64,000 nt of DNA. Origin: Liolophura sinensis. Lineage: Eukaryota; Mollusca; Polyplacophora; Chitonida; Chitonidae. The translations under genes were made by a program, and so were the position numbers. This document shows positions 32,811-46,200 of the stretch, piece by piece. The stretch lies in the NCBI RefSeq assembly GCF_032854445.1, contig NC_088296.1, forward strand, positions 10,576,706 to 10,640,705, in the 5' to 3' direction. The number at the start of each line of letters is the position of its first letter. Within the stretch, counting starts at the first letter, position 1. The notes below the pieces were generated by a model. That model was not told the origin of the DNA. It saw nothing but the letters and a program-made list of their open reading frames with translations, and did no database searches.

Positions 32811-33654
32811 CCCATACTTGCCTGGCCCAACTCCGCCTCGCCAAAGACTGGGTCAGCAATTCAAGATGTGACATTGTTTTTTCAGCCCCAGGAAATCCGG
32901 GGTAAATGGCTAGCGACTGATTCTAGTAATCACTGAGCGTAACAGCTGTTTCAAAGTTAACGGAAAGAGCCATTGTATTGTCAGTAATTAGTGATTGATA
33001 TGCAGGTGTTGTACACGTGACACACTGTGATTGGTCTTTTGGTTGAAATGAACGCATCCTTTCTCCTACACCTGACGCATAATATCTTAACGTCTGCTCT
33101 CAATCTATTCCTTAAACTCCCTCCCCCCCACCCTCCCCTTCTCACCTTGCTCCCCAGTTCCCAGTTTGCTTTACACCAATCTCTACTTGAGTGTTGTTTT
33201 TCATGAATAAAATGATATCGTAGCTCTCTAAGAGCTACTATACTCTGAGATGTACTATCGTTACATTGGAGCATGCTCATATGTATACACTAAATCTAGA
33301 CATAATAATGTAAACGGATTTACTTTCACAGGAAAGGGAAATTGCATTCACTTTTCTTTCACCTGATAATTTTTACCGGAATGATCTTTGATACAGATCA
33401 TCTGAGAATTCAGCCCTTCGAGAACACAAATTTGGTAATTGTACACAACAAATGTAAACGGTAGATCGAGTCGTATTGTGTAAGCTATGTGACATGGTCT
33501 GTTATCTATCCTCCGTTTGTGTTCACTTGTCTTTTATACAGCTATCAGTCAAATTGTTCACACTCTCTGTGTAGCTTAGGTCAGGTCATAATTATTCATA
33601 AGTCAAATGGCACATTGGAAAAAGGGCGGATCGTAATACATTTTAACCGAGAGT

Positions 33655-33910
33655 TCTACATTCTGACAATATAAGCCATGTTTCTGACAGTGTAGATCAC
33701 GTTTCTGACAATGCATAGGCCATGTTTCTGACATTGTAGGTCATGTTTCTGACAATGCATAGGCCATGTTTCTGACATTGTAGGTCATGCCTCTGACATT
33801 GTAGGCCATGTTTCTGACATTGTAGGCCATGTTTATGACTGTGTAGGCTATGTTTAGGACAGTGTAGGCCATGTTTCTGACAATATAGGTTATATTTCTG
33901 ACAGTGTTGG
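33655..33910 (+). repeat. Degenerate ~21-bp minisatellite, B/C spacer
   Basis: Same unit as 26145, about two units longer. Confidence 0.9.
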
Positions 33911-34617
33911 GCATGTTCAAAATGGTTTTCAAGTTTAGCTATAACTTATCTTTAATAAATACAGTTTGTTTTGTTACCAGTAGCGAAATGGTCTCTAGAC
34001 CCGGTGACTTTAGAGTTACACATTGTGAAATTGGGCAAAAAACAATACAGTCTGAGTAAAGAGAGACTAATATGGGCAGATGATCTTCCGTGAATGTGTG
34101 GAAGTTGTTTTAACCACCAGGGATGGGTGGCTGGGGATTGGAGTGGGGGTGGGGGGGGGGGTGCTTGTGGGTAATATGTAATAGATTACCTTTCACAAAC
34201 ATTATCAGTATGGTTTTTAAAAAAAATATTCATCATATCTTGCGAAATAATAACATTCTTCTTTTAAAATCAAGCTTGTGCACTTCAAAATGATGACTTA
34301 TATGAATTGTTCTAACTGCATTTTGTTTACTCTAATGTGGATGTCCAACACAACGAAGTGTAGAGCTTGCCGTGTTACGTGTCACTGACGAAGGGGATTT
34401 TGGTAGGCGCTGTGGGGGAATTTACAGATAACTAAATATAGGTGACATGTTAAGAGAGTAAGAGTTGGCGTGTAGACAATATTATATGTCATTAATTAAT
34501 TACGCTTTCCATCTATGGTGATATTCTGTCACGAGTGGTTTCCAGGATGAATTTTTGTATTAATCTGTGTTTTAGGCAGGTGTGTTCAAAACTTGATGAT
34601 CTTTAATATTGTTTTGG

Positions 34618-35042
34618 ATTTATTTTTTCAAGAGAAAAGTGTATTTGAAAATATTTTTGGAAGATGGGTATTTGGGACCAACTTTTGGTATTCATCGTTG
34701 TTGCATAACAATGTTCTAAATAAGGATGTGATGCTTGTCTAATAAATTTATTTGATTATAAATTTGTTGTTTATATCAAAACATAGGCATTTAACCTAAA
34801 TTATGATAATATTTATGAACATATTAAAAATTTGAATATGATCCAAATTGCGGTTTAATACATTTGTTTGCTGAAAGGATTAAATTGTAGTGCAAAAATA
34901 TTTTTAAAGCTGTGTTATATCATCATTTCTGACATTATTAAACAAAGACTATAAATACCAAAAGGTGATCCCAAATATCCGTCATACAAAAACTATTTTC
35001 AAGTGTCTTTTTCTTCTTATAGTCCACCCGTGAAAAAAGTCA
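34618..35042. mobile_element. MITE-like element, B/C spacer
   Basis: Orthologous to the element at 27078 with the same inverted ends; its right end carries the extra inverted exon-7 snippet at 35018-35037. Confidence 0.65.
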
Positions 35043-35676
35043 GAAAAAATATTGAAGTTCACATTGAGGAATAACTTTTCACACTCTTTCATCTGAACTT
35101 TATTTCATGTTTATGTTTTCTCCACCTTTAAAGCGTTGCCACGTACATCCAGAGTACATGATATCTGCGATAAGACTGCTAAGTTCCCGTATTTTCTGTA
35201 AATATTTTTAATGTTACACTGTATTGTATTATTGCTGTCACTGTGACCCTCATGCTATGAGGTTTATATCTATATTACAGCCAAATCTGGATGGTGATAC
35301 CACTGTCTGATATTTTTATTAGGCTTCTAATGCTAGTCTAAAAATCGTGTGAAGGACGTTGATTCAGCGTAAGACAAAGATAAAACTCACTGACAACAGC
35401 AAATACAACAAGGGCATAGTTTCACTTTCATATTCTTTCATGCTTTTAGCACTTTTATTACAGAAATTTTAAATGTACAAATTATTCAACTTAAAGATGT
35501 AGTTTACAAAGTCATGTCTTAACATGCATAATAACAAAAGTAAATCATTTACATACACATTTTATTTTATTTTTATTAAAATCCATTGCATAAGTAACTA
35601 AAAAACTATCTTTGATGGATGGTTTCGCATTTAATATACACATATAAATTGGTCCGCGAAGATTCCATCAAGGCAG

Positions 35677-38600
35677 TCATAACTGTTCCGGGATTTTCAA
35701 CTTCTCTTCTCCTGGAGAAAAAGAACAACAGATCAAGAACATTAGTAGCCTCAACTGATTTTTGCTGAGTAAGTTGTCTCCCTTTGGTGCATTCATGGAA
35801 ACACTATGACTAAAGTTATGGAGCAGGCAAAAAAATGAAAATCTGGTGACAGTCCGGATTTTTTTTGTCAATGCTCTTGATGTGAGATGAATGTATGAAT
35901 AATTAACTCTGATATGTTTAGATTTTACACAGCTAATTAACAAAGATAATGTATTTTTATCAAGCACAACAGCTAGAATTAAAGAATGTACGTTTCCGTA
36001 TTAACGGTGGATTTTTGTGACGTACCTTCGCACATTTGTGACGTCACGATTTCCTCTTGTGCAGGTCGCTCCCAGAATGTCCTTACGTAATCCATTGCCA
36101 GGAAGTTGTTGATGATGTCATCTGAAGGCGACATCTGGTTAACTTTGGTTTTCAGTTCGAAATCAGACTGGAAGAGCTGAAGAGTTGGCTCTAGGAGCTT
36201 CAATTTCCGACTGACTCCTGAAATAACGACAAAAAGGAGTTGGACACACTTTGTTTTTTTCATCCGAGGTGTACGTTATTCACATAAAAAAATTAGTCAA
36301 AATTTGGACTTGGAAGAAGGTGGGTAGGAACTCCCTTAAGTTTTTAACACGGCCTGTTGAAAATTAAAACATGTAAAATAAAATATACTTGATGCAAGTT
36401 TAGGCTTTCGTCGCTTTTGTAAACATTTGAAGGAGATAAAAAGCGGAGAAGAATTGCGTGAAGTAAGGTCTTACGTGGAATTTTGGGCACGGTGATCTGG
36501 AATGCTTCTTTGAGGAGAATGTTGACGGCTGTTTTATTTTGACCATTCAGAGCTTTGTCATCCTCCAAGATTTGACGGACCGTCACACAGGCTTCCCTCT
36601 TTTCACGGGTGAACTATAAAAGATGGCAGATTAAAGAATTAAGAAAATGTATTGACTCAAATAACATATCGCTAACGATTGTTTTGAGGTTTGTAAAGCG
36701 GAAAATTTAAAAGTTATTTGTAAAGCAGATACCATATGAATTATGGTAGATGTCGATAAACCTTTAATTTAAAGATGGAGGATGAAAACAGTACGGATTA
36801 CTGACGTTTGATGGAGCTTTTTCATCCGCCATTGTCTGTAGTCCGATTCTTTTTAGCTGATCCTCTATTAGGTCGACGAAATCCTCAGCCTTGTCAGCGA
36901 CGAAATCAAAAACTTCCTCGACAATCTCGCTCCTCTCCTCCAGAGCATCGTTAATAACTTGACTAATGTCACTGCCAAAGGAAAACAAATTTGATCCTGA
37001 GAGATCATTGTTTATAAGACTAGTATTATGATAAATCAAGAGATAGAAGCAGATTTACTTTGAGAAGAAACCAACTCCACAGGTAACATTATTGCTTTTT
37101 TTTGAGGATTTATACAAATGGGTTGAAATATTGTTGTTAAAAAGGAATAAAATTAATATTTTTGTGGTGTTGTAATAGTCTTCTCAACTATCCCAGTTTA
37201 TCTAATTAACTAATTTACTACTAACTACTAATTTAACTCGTGATTTATACTGTTATCAAGGACAGTTTATGTGGGAAACGGCGGTCAAGTCTATAAAAAG
37301 CAGAGGAAACCCAACTGAGCTAGAAGGCAGATTGGACTTCTGCACTGAGGTCAATAACGCCTGATATAAATGCACCATTCACTCAGACGCACCACCAGAC
37401 ATACCACCAGACATACCACCAGACAAACCACCAGACATACCACCAGACATACTAGCACACAAACTACCAGACATGCCAGACAAAGAGGGTTCCTACAGAA
37501 TCGGATCGAAACGAGAGAACTTCGACAATGTCTGCCATTGACCTAGAAAGGCCAGCCGAACAAACCACCAGACAAACCACCAATCATACCAGACAGGGAG
37601 GTTTATACCATGTCCATGACCTTACCTCTGACATAAGGTTCTGTTGAGAACTGTGTTAATTTCGCTCAGATATTTTTCAATGGGATCCAAAGCAGTATTA
37701 ATGTTGGTGATCTCAGCTGAAAATACATAATCACAAAACTTTGAACATGTTGTAAAGAAACACATTTTATATTTGAGAGATTGCAACATTTGCGCAAACA
37801 ATATGTGCAAATTATAGCACAAGAAAGTCTTATACACATAAAGGTAGGACAAACAATAAATGTTTGCAAAGTTCCATCTAGATGAAATTATGCACAGCAG
37901 ATTCATTCTGTACCGTGAAGCGTAAGAAAAAACCCGCCATACTTGGATATACTTTTGTGTCTATGAAAGACATTAAATAATCAGACAGAAGGAAGAGTTG
38001 GCAAAACAATCAGTAATTAAAACTTACCACTGGCTAATTTCAGAACAGTTTCCACTCCGTAGTTTATTTTAGAGTTCTTCTCCACGAAGAAATCTTTCAC
38101 TGATCGACAGGCATCGTCTGCGTTCTCCAGTTCGGATATTACCATATTTGGGAGAGAGTCCATTCCATAGGCGGCAGCTTCCACGTTACCAAGGAGATCA
38201 AATCTCGTCTTTCCACATTGTACCATTGAGATTTCATTCGCCACTTGTGAGACATGTTGTTTGGCTGTTTTGTTAACAGGTGTAAGATCATAGTTAGCTT
38301 ATCGCCACAAAGAGTTAATAATTAAAAACAGATTTAAGAAATAAACAACCAATAAGTAATTAAGAATAAAGAATTAACTAGACGACATATACAAAACTGT
38401 GACAGCCTGGGAGTAGGTTTCTGTAACATTGCAAACCTTCTTGTACGAAACATCCAATGAGCGTTCTTAGTCAATGGCTCAATCTTTGATTGCAAAACAA
38501 CAGAACCGTCAGGAAATTTTAATATATTGTGAAAAACAGGCCACAATTTACGTTCTTTGCTTGCCTTACTTACTCATGGAAACAGCGACTAAAACGTCAG

Positions 38601-39771
38601 CTAGATTCTTTGTGGTGTTGATGGCGTTTGAGCCGAGCTTTTTTATTGGCTCCTCCCATGAACGTACAACTGCAGATCTGGTTTTATTTTGAATAGATGC
38701 AATCTATAATTTAGAAATGAATAATCCGCTTTTAATATGTTGATTGAAAATTTGAAACAATCAAGTGTAAATATTACGTCACTTATTGAGGAAATAACTT
38801 CAAAACTATAATATAAAAATTGCTTATAATAAATAACAATATTGTATTTTCTTACACTATGAGCACATCTTATATTGAAACTGCGTGACAGTTCATATGA
38901 CACATATTTGAAAGGGAGATAATTATGTCTTACCGATCGGGGCAGAAATTTTAGACCGGATGTCAGAAGCACGAGAGTCGGCGCACCATTGGAACTAACA
39001 CCTGGTATCATCAAAATTGTGTTCGCCATATCCTGCACAGCGGCACTTCGTTGATATAAATCTGTGAGATTTTGTGATATGTCGGAAATATTTGATAAGA
39101 ACCTTGCCACTCCGATAAATGGTTGTGTTAATTCCTGGTAACATTGGAGTGAGACCGACACTTGAGTTTGGAGGTTGTTTAAAGACTCCAGAAATTTGTT
39201 GGTTGAATTAAAAGCTCCGACGCAGTCTGGAATGCGAAAAACAAAAGAAAATTGAATAAAGATTTCTGTGGAAATAAAAAACAGCGTCCCACGAGGTGAT
39301 AAAACCAAGACCGTTGGATTTCCAATGTTGTCGACGAGGTTAAGTTTAGACGTATTGTAAGAAAATGCTATTTACATGTACCAGGAAAGTTGACTGGGGT
39401 AACACCCTACTGTCGAAAACAATTTGCCTGAACACTTTTGTGAGCATACCGGTAAGATAGTACATAAAAAAGCTGAAATGATTTTCATGGGACAAAAACA
39501 CATGTACAAAGTGGCCTCGGGAGTCAACACAGCGATTAATGTTTAGTCGAAGCATACGTAGATATAAATTATTACAGGGCAGTTTCACCGTGGCACCTTT
39601 TAATTTCTCTACAGTTCCAAAACGTTAATGCTATCGCTTTAAACTTTTAACTATCACAATACGCTTGATAAATTTGGCTAATTTTGTCTTCGACTATGCT
39701 CGAGATTCCGACCTACCTGTTGTTGTAGACACAATCAGGAAGCAGGTCATGGCTGTGACGAAACTCTTCAT
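35677..39771 (-). CDS. Secreted helical glycoprotein of unknown family, array copy C, 445 aa
   Basis: Exons: 39771-39717, 39226-38934, 38703-38574, 38264-38028, 37716-37626, 36971-36806, 36613-36475, 36217-36026, 35711-35677 (1338 nt, open). Noncoding first exon ends at 40261. The signal peptide starts MKSFVTAMT. Exon 2 differs from copy A by nine amino-acid replacements and two silent changes, for example QELTQPFIGVAR against QDLTEPFIRAAR. In this exon it groups with copy D. Exon 6 is nearly invariant. The FTREKR site, seven cysteines and C-terminal KIPEQL are kept. Confidence 0.82.
37383..37600. repeat. ~20-bp minisatellite, copy C intron 5
   Basis: Same units plus a longer unique insert (AACTTCGACAATGTCTGCC) shared only with copy D. 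Confidence 0.85.
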
Positions 39772-39912
39772 TATTGCGATGTATTGTTTCTGTTCTCTGA
39801 AACGACAGCACAAAATATGAATGTTTTATCCCACATTTACATCAGTTAGAGAACTGAAAATAGACAAACTTCAGCCATGGTGTTGAGGCAGAGAGGCGTA
39901 CTTTGCCAATAT

Positions 39913-40030
39913 TTACGCATTTACATGAACAGTGAGAATAAAATCCTAACTGAGGAAAATTGACAAGAGGCCATATTTCACCGGTTACGTGTGACCAGTT
40001 TTCACACTGTCCGTTTTTTCCCTCCATGTT
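39913..40030 (+). mobile_element. Dispersed repeat S3 fragment, copy C 5' UTR intron
   Basis: Orthologous to the copy A fragment and nearly identical. Confidence 0.8.
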
Positions 40031-40260
40031 GTATTAAGTATATTATATACATTTGCCTTTTAAATGCCAGTAGAGGACGAAATCTAGAATCAATGATGTT
40101 CTGAAGGTGGATATGTGATTATACATATAAACCTGACTAAACACCCAAATACTAATAACTAATACCCAAATCATATATGATTGATACGCAAATATTAGGA
40201 TTTTCTAAAATGACAACATATATGTAGCTATACAATGCAAATGAAAAAAAAAAAACGTAC

Positions 40261-40400
40261 CTTTGAATAAGGATAAGTGGAATGAGCGATGGAACTCTGA
40301 CTCGTCTCCTAGAAGAACTTGACGATCTCGTCTCTGCTCTTACACTCTGAACCAAAGAATTTGATATTAATGATTTTAGAATGTGTTAACTTATTATATA
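40261..40400 (-). promoter_or_regulatory. Copy C promoter and noncoding first exon
   Basis: TATATAATA at 40400-40392 and a first exon ending at 40261 with the GTACGT donor, matching copies A and B. Confidence 0.55.
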
Positions 40401-41244
40401 CCCATACTTGCCCGGCCCAACCCCGCCTCGCCAAAGACTGGGTCAGCAATTCAAGATGTGACATTGTTTTTTCAGCCCCAGGAAATCTGTGGTAAATGGC
40501 TAGCGACTGATTCTAGTAATCACTGAGCGTAACAGCTGTTTCAAAGTTAACGGAAAGAGTCATTGTATTGTCAGTAATTAGTGATTGATATGCAGGTGTT
40601 GTACACGTGACACACTGTGATTGGTCTTTTGGTTGAAATGAACGCATCCTTTCTCCTACACCTGACGCATAATATCTTAACGTCTGCTCTCAATCTGTTC
40701 CTTAAACTCCCTCCCCCCGCCTCCCCTTCTTACCTTGCTCCCCAGTTCCCGGTTTGCTTTACACCAATCTCTACTTGAGTGTTGTTTTTCATGAATAAAA
40801 TGATATCGTAGCTCTCTGAGAGCTACCATACTATGAGATGTACTATCGTTACGGGGAAGCATGCTCATATGTATACAATAAATCTAGGCATAATAATGTA
40901 AACGGATTTACTTTCACAGGAAAGGGAAATTGCATTCACTTTTCTTTGATCTGATGATTTTTACCGGATTGATCTTTGATAGAGATAATCTGAGAGTTCA
41001 GCCCTTCGAAAACACGAATTTGGTAATTGTACACAACAAATGTAAAAGGTAGATCGAGTCGTATTGTGTAAGCTATGTGACATGATCTGTTATCTAAACT
41101 CCGTTTGTGTTCACTTGTCTTTTATAGAGCTATCAGTCAAATTGTTCACACTCTCTGTGTAGCTTAGGTCAGGTCATAATTATTCATAAGTCAAATGGCA
41201 CATTGGAAAAAGGGCGGATCGTAATATATTTTAACCGAGAGTTC

Positions 41245-41460
41245 TACATTCTGACAATATAAGCCATGTTTCTGACAGTGTAGATCATGTTTCTGACAAT
41301 GCATAGGCCATGTTTCTGACATTATAGGCCATGCCTCTGACATTGTAGGCCATGTTTCTGACATTGTAGGCCATGTTTATGACTGTGTAGGTTATGTTTA
41401 GGACAGTGTATGCCATGTTTCTGACAATACAGGTTATATTTCTGACAGTGTGGGGCATGT
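41245..41460 (+). repeat. Degenerate ~21-bp minisatellite, C/D spacer
   Basis: Same unit as 26145. Confidence 0.9.
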
Positions 41461-42156
41461 TCAAAATGGTTTCCAAGTTTGGCTATAACTCATCTTTAAA
41501 AAATACAGTTTGTTTTGTTACCAGTAGCGAAATGGTCTCTAGACCCAGTGACTTTAGAGTTACACATTGGGAAATTGGGCAATAAACAATACAGTGTGAG
41601 TAAAGAGAGACTAATATGGGCAGATGATCTTCCGTGAATGTGTGGAAGTTGTTTTAACCACCAGGGATGGGTGGCTGGGGCGTGGGGTGGGGTGGTGGTG
41701 CTTATGGGTAATATGTAATAGAATACCTTTCACAAACATTATCAGTATGCTTTTTTAAAAAAAATATTCTTCATGTCTTGCGAAATAATAACATTCTTCT
41801 TTTAAAATCAAGCTTGTGCATTTCAAAATGGTAACTTGCAAGAATTATTCTAACTGCATTTTGTTTACTCTAATGTGGATGTCCAACACAACGAAGTGTA
41901 GAGCTTGCCGTGTTACGAGTCACTGGCGAAGGGAATTTTGGTAGGCGCTGTGGGTGAATTTACAGATAACTAAATATAGGTGACATGTTAAGAGAGTAAG
42001 AGTTGGCGTGTAGACAATATTATATGTCATTAATTAATTACGCTTTCCATCTATGGTGATATTCTGTCACGAGTGGTTTCCAGGATGAATTTTTGTATTA
42101 ATCTGTGTTTTAGGCAGGTGTGTTCAAAACTTGATGATCTTTAATATTGTTTTGGA

Positions 42157-42565
42157 TTTATTTTTTCAAGAGAAAAGTGTATTTGAAAATATTTTTGGAA
42201 GATGGGTATTTGGGACCAACTTTTGGTATTCATCGTTGTTGCATAACAATGTTCTAAATAAGGATGTGATGCTTGTCTAATAAATTTATTTGATTATAAA
42301 TTTGTTGTTTATATCAAAACGTAGGTATTTAGCCTAAATTATGATAATATTTATGAACATATTAAAAATTTAAATATGATCCAAATTGCGGTTTAATACA
42401 TTTGTTTGCTGAAAGGATTAAATTGTAGTGCAAAAATATTTTTAAAGCTGTGTTACATCATCATTTCTGACATTATTAAACAAAGACTATAAATACCAAA
42501 AGGTGGTCCCAAATATCCATCATACAAAAATTATTTTCAAGCGTCTTTTTCTCCTTAAGGAAAAG
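42157..42565. mobile_element. MITE-like element, C/D spacer
   Basis: Orthologous to the elements at 27078 and 34618. Absent to the left of copy A. Confidence 0.65.
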
Positions 42566-43202
42566 TCAGAAAAAATATTGAAGTTCACATTGAGGAATAA
42601 CTTTTCGCACTCTTTCATCTGAACTTTATTTCATGTTTATGTTTTCTCCACCTTTAAAGCGTTGCCACGTACATCCAGAGTACATGATATCTGCGATAAG
42701 ACTGCTAAGTTCCCGTATTTTCTGCAAATATTTTTAATGTTACACTGTATTGTATTACTGCTGTCACTGTGACCCTTATGCTATGAGGTTTATATCTATA
42801 TTACAGCCAAATCTGGATGGTGATACCACTGTCTGATATTTTTATTAGGCTTCTAATGCTAGTCTAAAAATCGTGTGAAAGGCGTCGATTCAGCGTAAGA
42901 CAAGGATAAAACTCACTGACAACAGCAAATACAATAAGGGCATAGTTTCACTTTCATTTTCTTTCATGCTTTTAGCACTTTTATTACAGAAATTTTAAAT
43001 GTACAAATTATTCAACTTTAAGATGTAGTTTACAAAGTCATGTCTTAACATGCATAATAACAAAAGTAAATCATTTACATACACATTTTATTTCATTTTT
43101 ATTAAAATCCATTGCATAAGTAACTAAAAAACTATCTTTGATGGATGGTTTCGCATTTAATATACACATATAAATTGGTCCGCGAAGATTCCATCAAGGC
43201 GG

Positions 43203-46200
43203 TCATAACTGTTCCGGGATTTTCAACTTCTCTTCTCCTGGAAAAAAAGAACAACAAACAGATCAAGAACATTAGTAGCCTCAACTGATTTTTGCTAAGG
43301 AAGTTCTCTCCCTTTGGTGCATTCATGGAAACACTATGACTAAAGCGCTATGGAACAGGCAAAAAAATGAAATCTGGTGACAGTCCGGATTTTTTTTGTC
43401 AGTGCTCTTGAGGTGAGATGAATGTATGAATAATTAACTCTGATATGTTTAGATTTTACACAGCTAATTAACAAAGATAATGTATTTTTATCAAGCACAA
43501 AAGCTAGAATTAAAGAATGTACGTTTCTGCATTAATGGCAGATTTCTGTGACGTACCTTCGCACATTTGTGACGTCACGATTTCCTCTTGTGCGGGTCGC
43601 TCCCAGAATGTCCTTACGTAATCCATTGCCAGGAAGTTGTTGATGATGTCATCTGAAGGCGACATCTGGTTAACTTTGGTTTTCAGTTCGAAATCAGACT
43701 GGAAGAGCTGAAGAGTTGGCTCTAGGAGCTTCAATTTCCGACTGACTCCTGGAATAACGACAAAAAGGAGTTTGACATATTTTGTTTTTTTCATCCGAGG
43801 TATACGTTATTCACATTAAAAAATTAGTCAAAATTTGGACTTGGAAGAAGGTGGGTAGGAACTCCCTTAAGGTTTTAACACGGCCTGGTGAAAATTAAAA
43901 CATGTAAAATAAAATATACTTGATGCAAGTTTAGGCTTTCGTCGCTTTTGTAAACATTTGAAGGAGATAAAAAGCGGAGAAGAATTGCCTGAAGTAAGGT
44001 CTTACGTGGAATTTTGGGCACGGTGATCTGGAATGCTTCTTTGAGGAGAATGTTGACGGCTGTTTTATTTTGACCATTCAGAGCTTTGTCATCCTCCAAG
44101 ATTTGGCGGACCGTCACACAGGCTTCCCTCTTTTCACGGGTGGACTATAATAGATCGCAGATTAAAGAATTAAGAAAATGTATTGACTCAAATAACATAT
44201 CGCTAACGATTGTTTTGAGGTTTGTAAAGCGGAAAATTTAAAAGTTATTTGTAAAGCAGATACTATATGAATTACGGTAGATGTCGGTAAACCTTTAATT
44301 TAAAGATAGAGGATGAAAACAGTACGGATTACTGACGTTTGATGGAGCTTTTTCATCCGCCATTGTCTTGTAGTCCGATTCTTTTTAGCTGATCCTCTAT
44401 TAGGTCGACGAAATCCTCAGCCTTGTCAGCGACGAAATCAAAAACTTCCTCGACAATCTCGCTCCTGTCCTCCAGAGCATCGTTAATAACTTGACTAATA
44501 TCACTGCCAAAGGAAAACAAATTTGATCCCGAGAGATCATTGTTTATTAGACTAGTATTATGATAAATCAACGGAAAGAAGAAGATTTACTTTGAAAAGA
44601 AACCAACTGCACAGGTAACATTATTGCTTTTTTTTGAGGATTTATACAAATGGGTTGAAATATTGTTGTTAAAAAGGAATAAAATTAATATTTTTGTGGT
44701 GTTGTAATAGTCTTCTCAACTATCCCAGTTTATCTGTATCCTTTAACAACTACTAATTTAACTCGTGATTTATACTGTTATCAAGGACAGTTTATGTGGG
44801 AAACGGCGGTCAAGTCTATAAAAAGCAGAGGAAACCCAACTGAGCTAGAAGGTAGACTGGACTTCTGCACTGAGGTCAATAACGCCTGATATAAATGCAC
44901 CATTGACTCAGACAAATCACCAGGACAAACCACCAGACATACCACCAGACAAACCACCAGACATACCACCAGACATACCACCAGACATACTAGCACACAA
45001 ACTACCAGACATGCCAGACAAAGAGGGTTCCTACAGAATCGGATCGAAACGAGAGAACTTCGACAATGTCTGCCATTGACCCAGAAAGGCCAGCCGAACA
45101 AACCACCAGACAAACCACCAATCATACCAGACAGGGAGGTTTATACCATGTCCTTGACCTTACCTCTGACATAAGGTTCTGTTGAGAACTGTGTTAATTT
45201 CGCTCAGATATTTTTCAATGGGATCCAAAGCAGTATTAATGTTGGTGATCTCAGCTGAAAATACATAATCACCAAACTTTGAATATGTTGTAAACGTGTT
45301 ATATTTGTACATACGACTGAGAGAATGCAACATTTGCGCAAACAATATGTGCAAATTATAGCACAAGAAAGTCCTATACACATTAAGTAGGGCAAACAAT
45401 AATGTTTGCAAAGTTTCCATCTAGATCAAATTTTGCACAGCAGATTCATTCTGTACCGTGAAGCGTAAGAAAAAAAAACCGCCATACTTGGATATAATTT
45501 GTGTCTATAAAAGACATTAAATACTCCTACAGAAGGAAGAGTTGAAAAGAACAGTCAGTAATTAAAACTTACCACTGGCTAATTTCAGGACAGTTTGCAC
45601 TCCTTGGTTTATTTTAGAGTTCTTCTCCACGAAGAAATCTTTCACTGAACGACAGGCATCGTCTGCGTTCTCCAGTTCGGATATTACCACATTTGGGAGA
45701 GAGTCCATTCCATAGGCGCCAGCTTCCATGTTACCAAGGAGATCAAATCTCGTCTTTCCACATTGTACCATTGAGATTTCATTCGCCACTTGCGAGACAT
45801 GTTGTTTGGCTGTTTTGTTAACAGGTGTAAGATCATAGTTAGCTTATCGCCACAAAGAGTTAATAATTAAACACAGATTTAAGAAATAAACAATAAATAA
45901 TAATTAAGAATAAAGAATTAACTGGACAACATATACAAAACTTAGCCATTAGTCAATGGCTCAAAATTTGATTGAAAAACAACATAACCGTTGGGATATT
46001 GTGAAAATATATTGTGAAAAAACAGACCACAATTTACGTTCTTTGCTTGCCTTACTTACTCATGGAAGCAGCGACTAAAACGTCAGCTAGATTCTTTGTG
46101 TGTTGATGGCGTTTGAGCCGAGCGTTTTCATTGGCTCCTCCCATAAAAGTACAACTGCAGATCTGGTTTTATTTTGAATGGATGCAATCTATAATTTAGA

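Noticed and set aside
38643-39308. 221-codon open frame in copy C
   Set aside because: Read-through of exon 2 into both flanking introns; only 38934-39226 is supported as coding.
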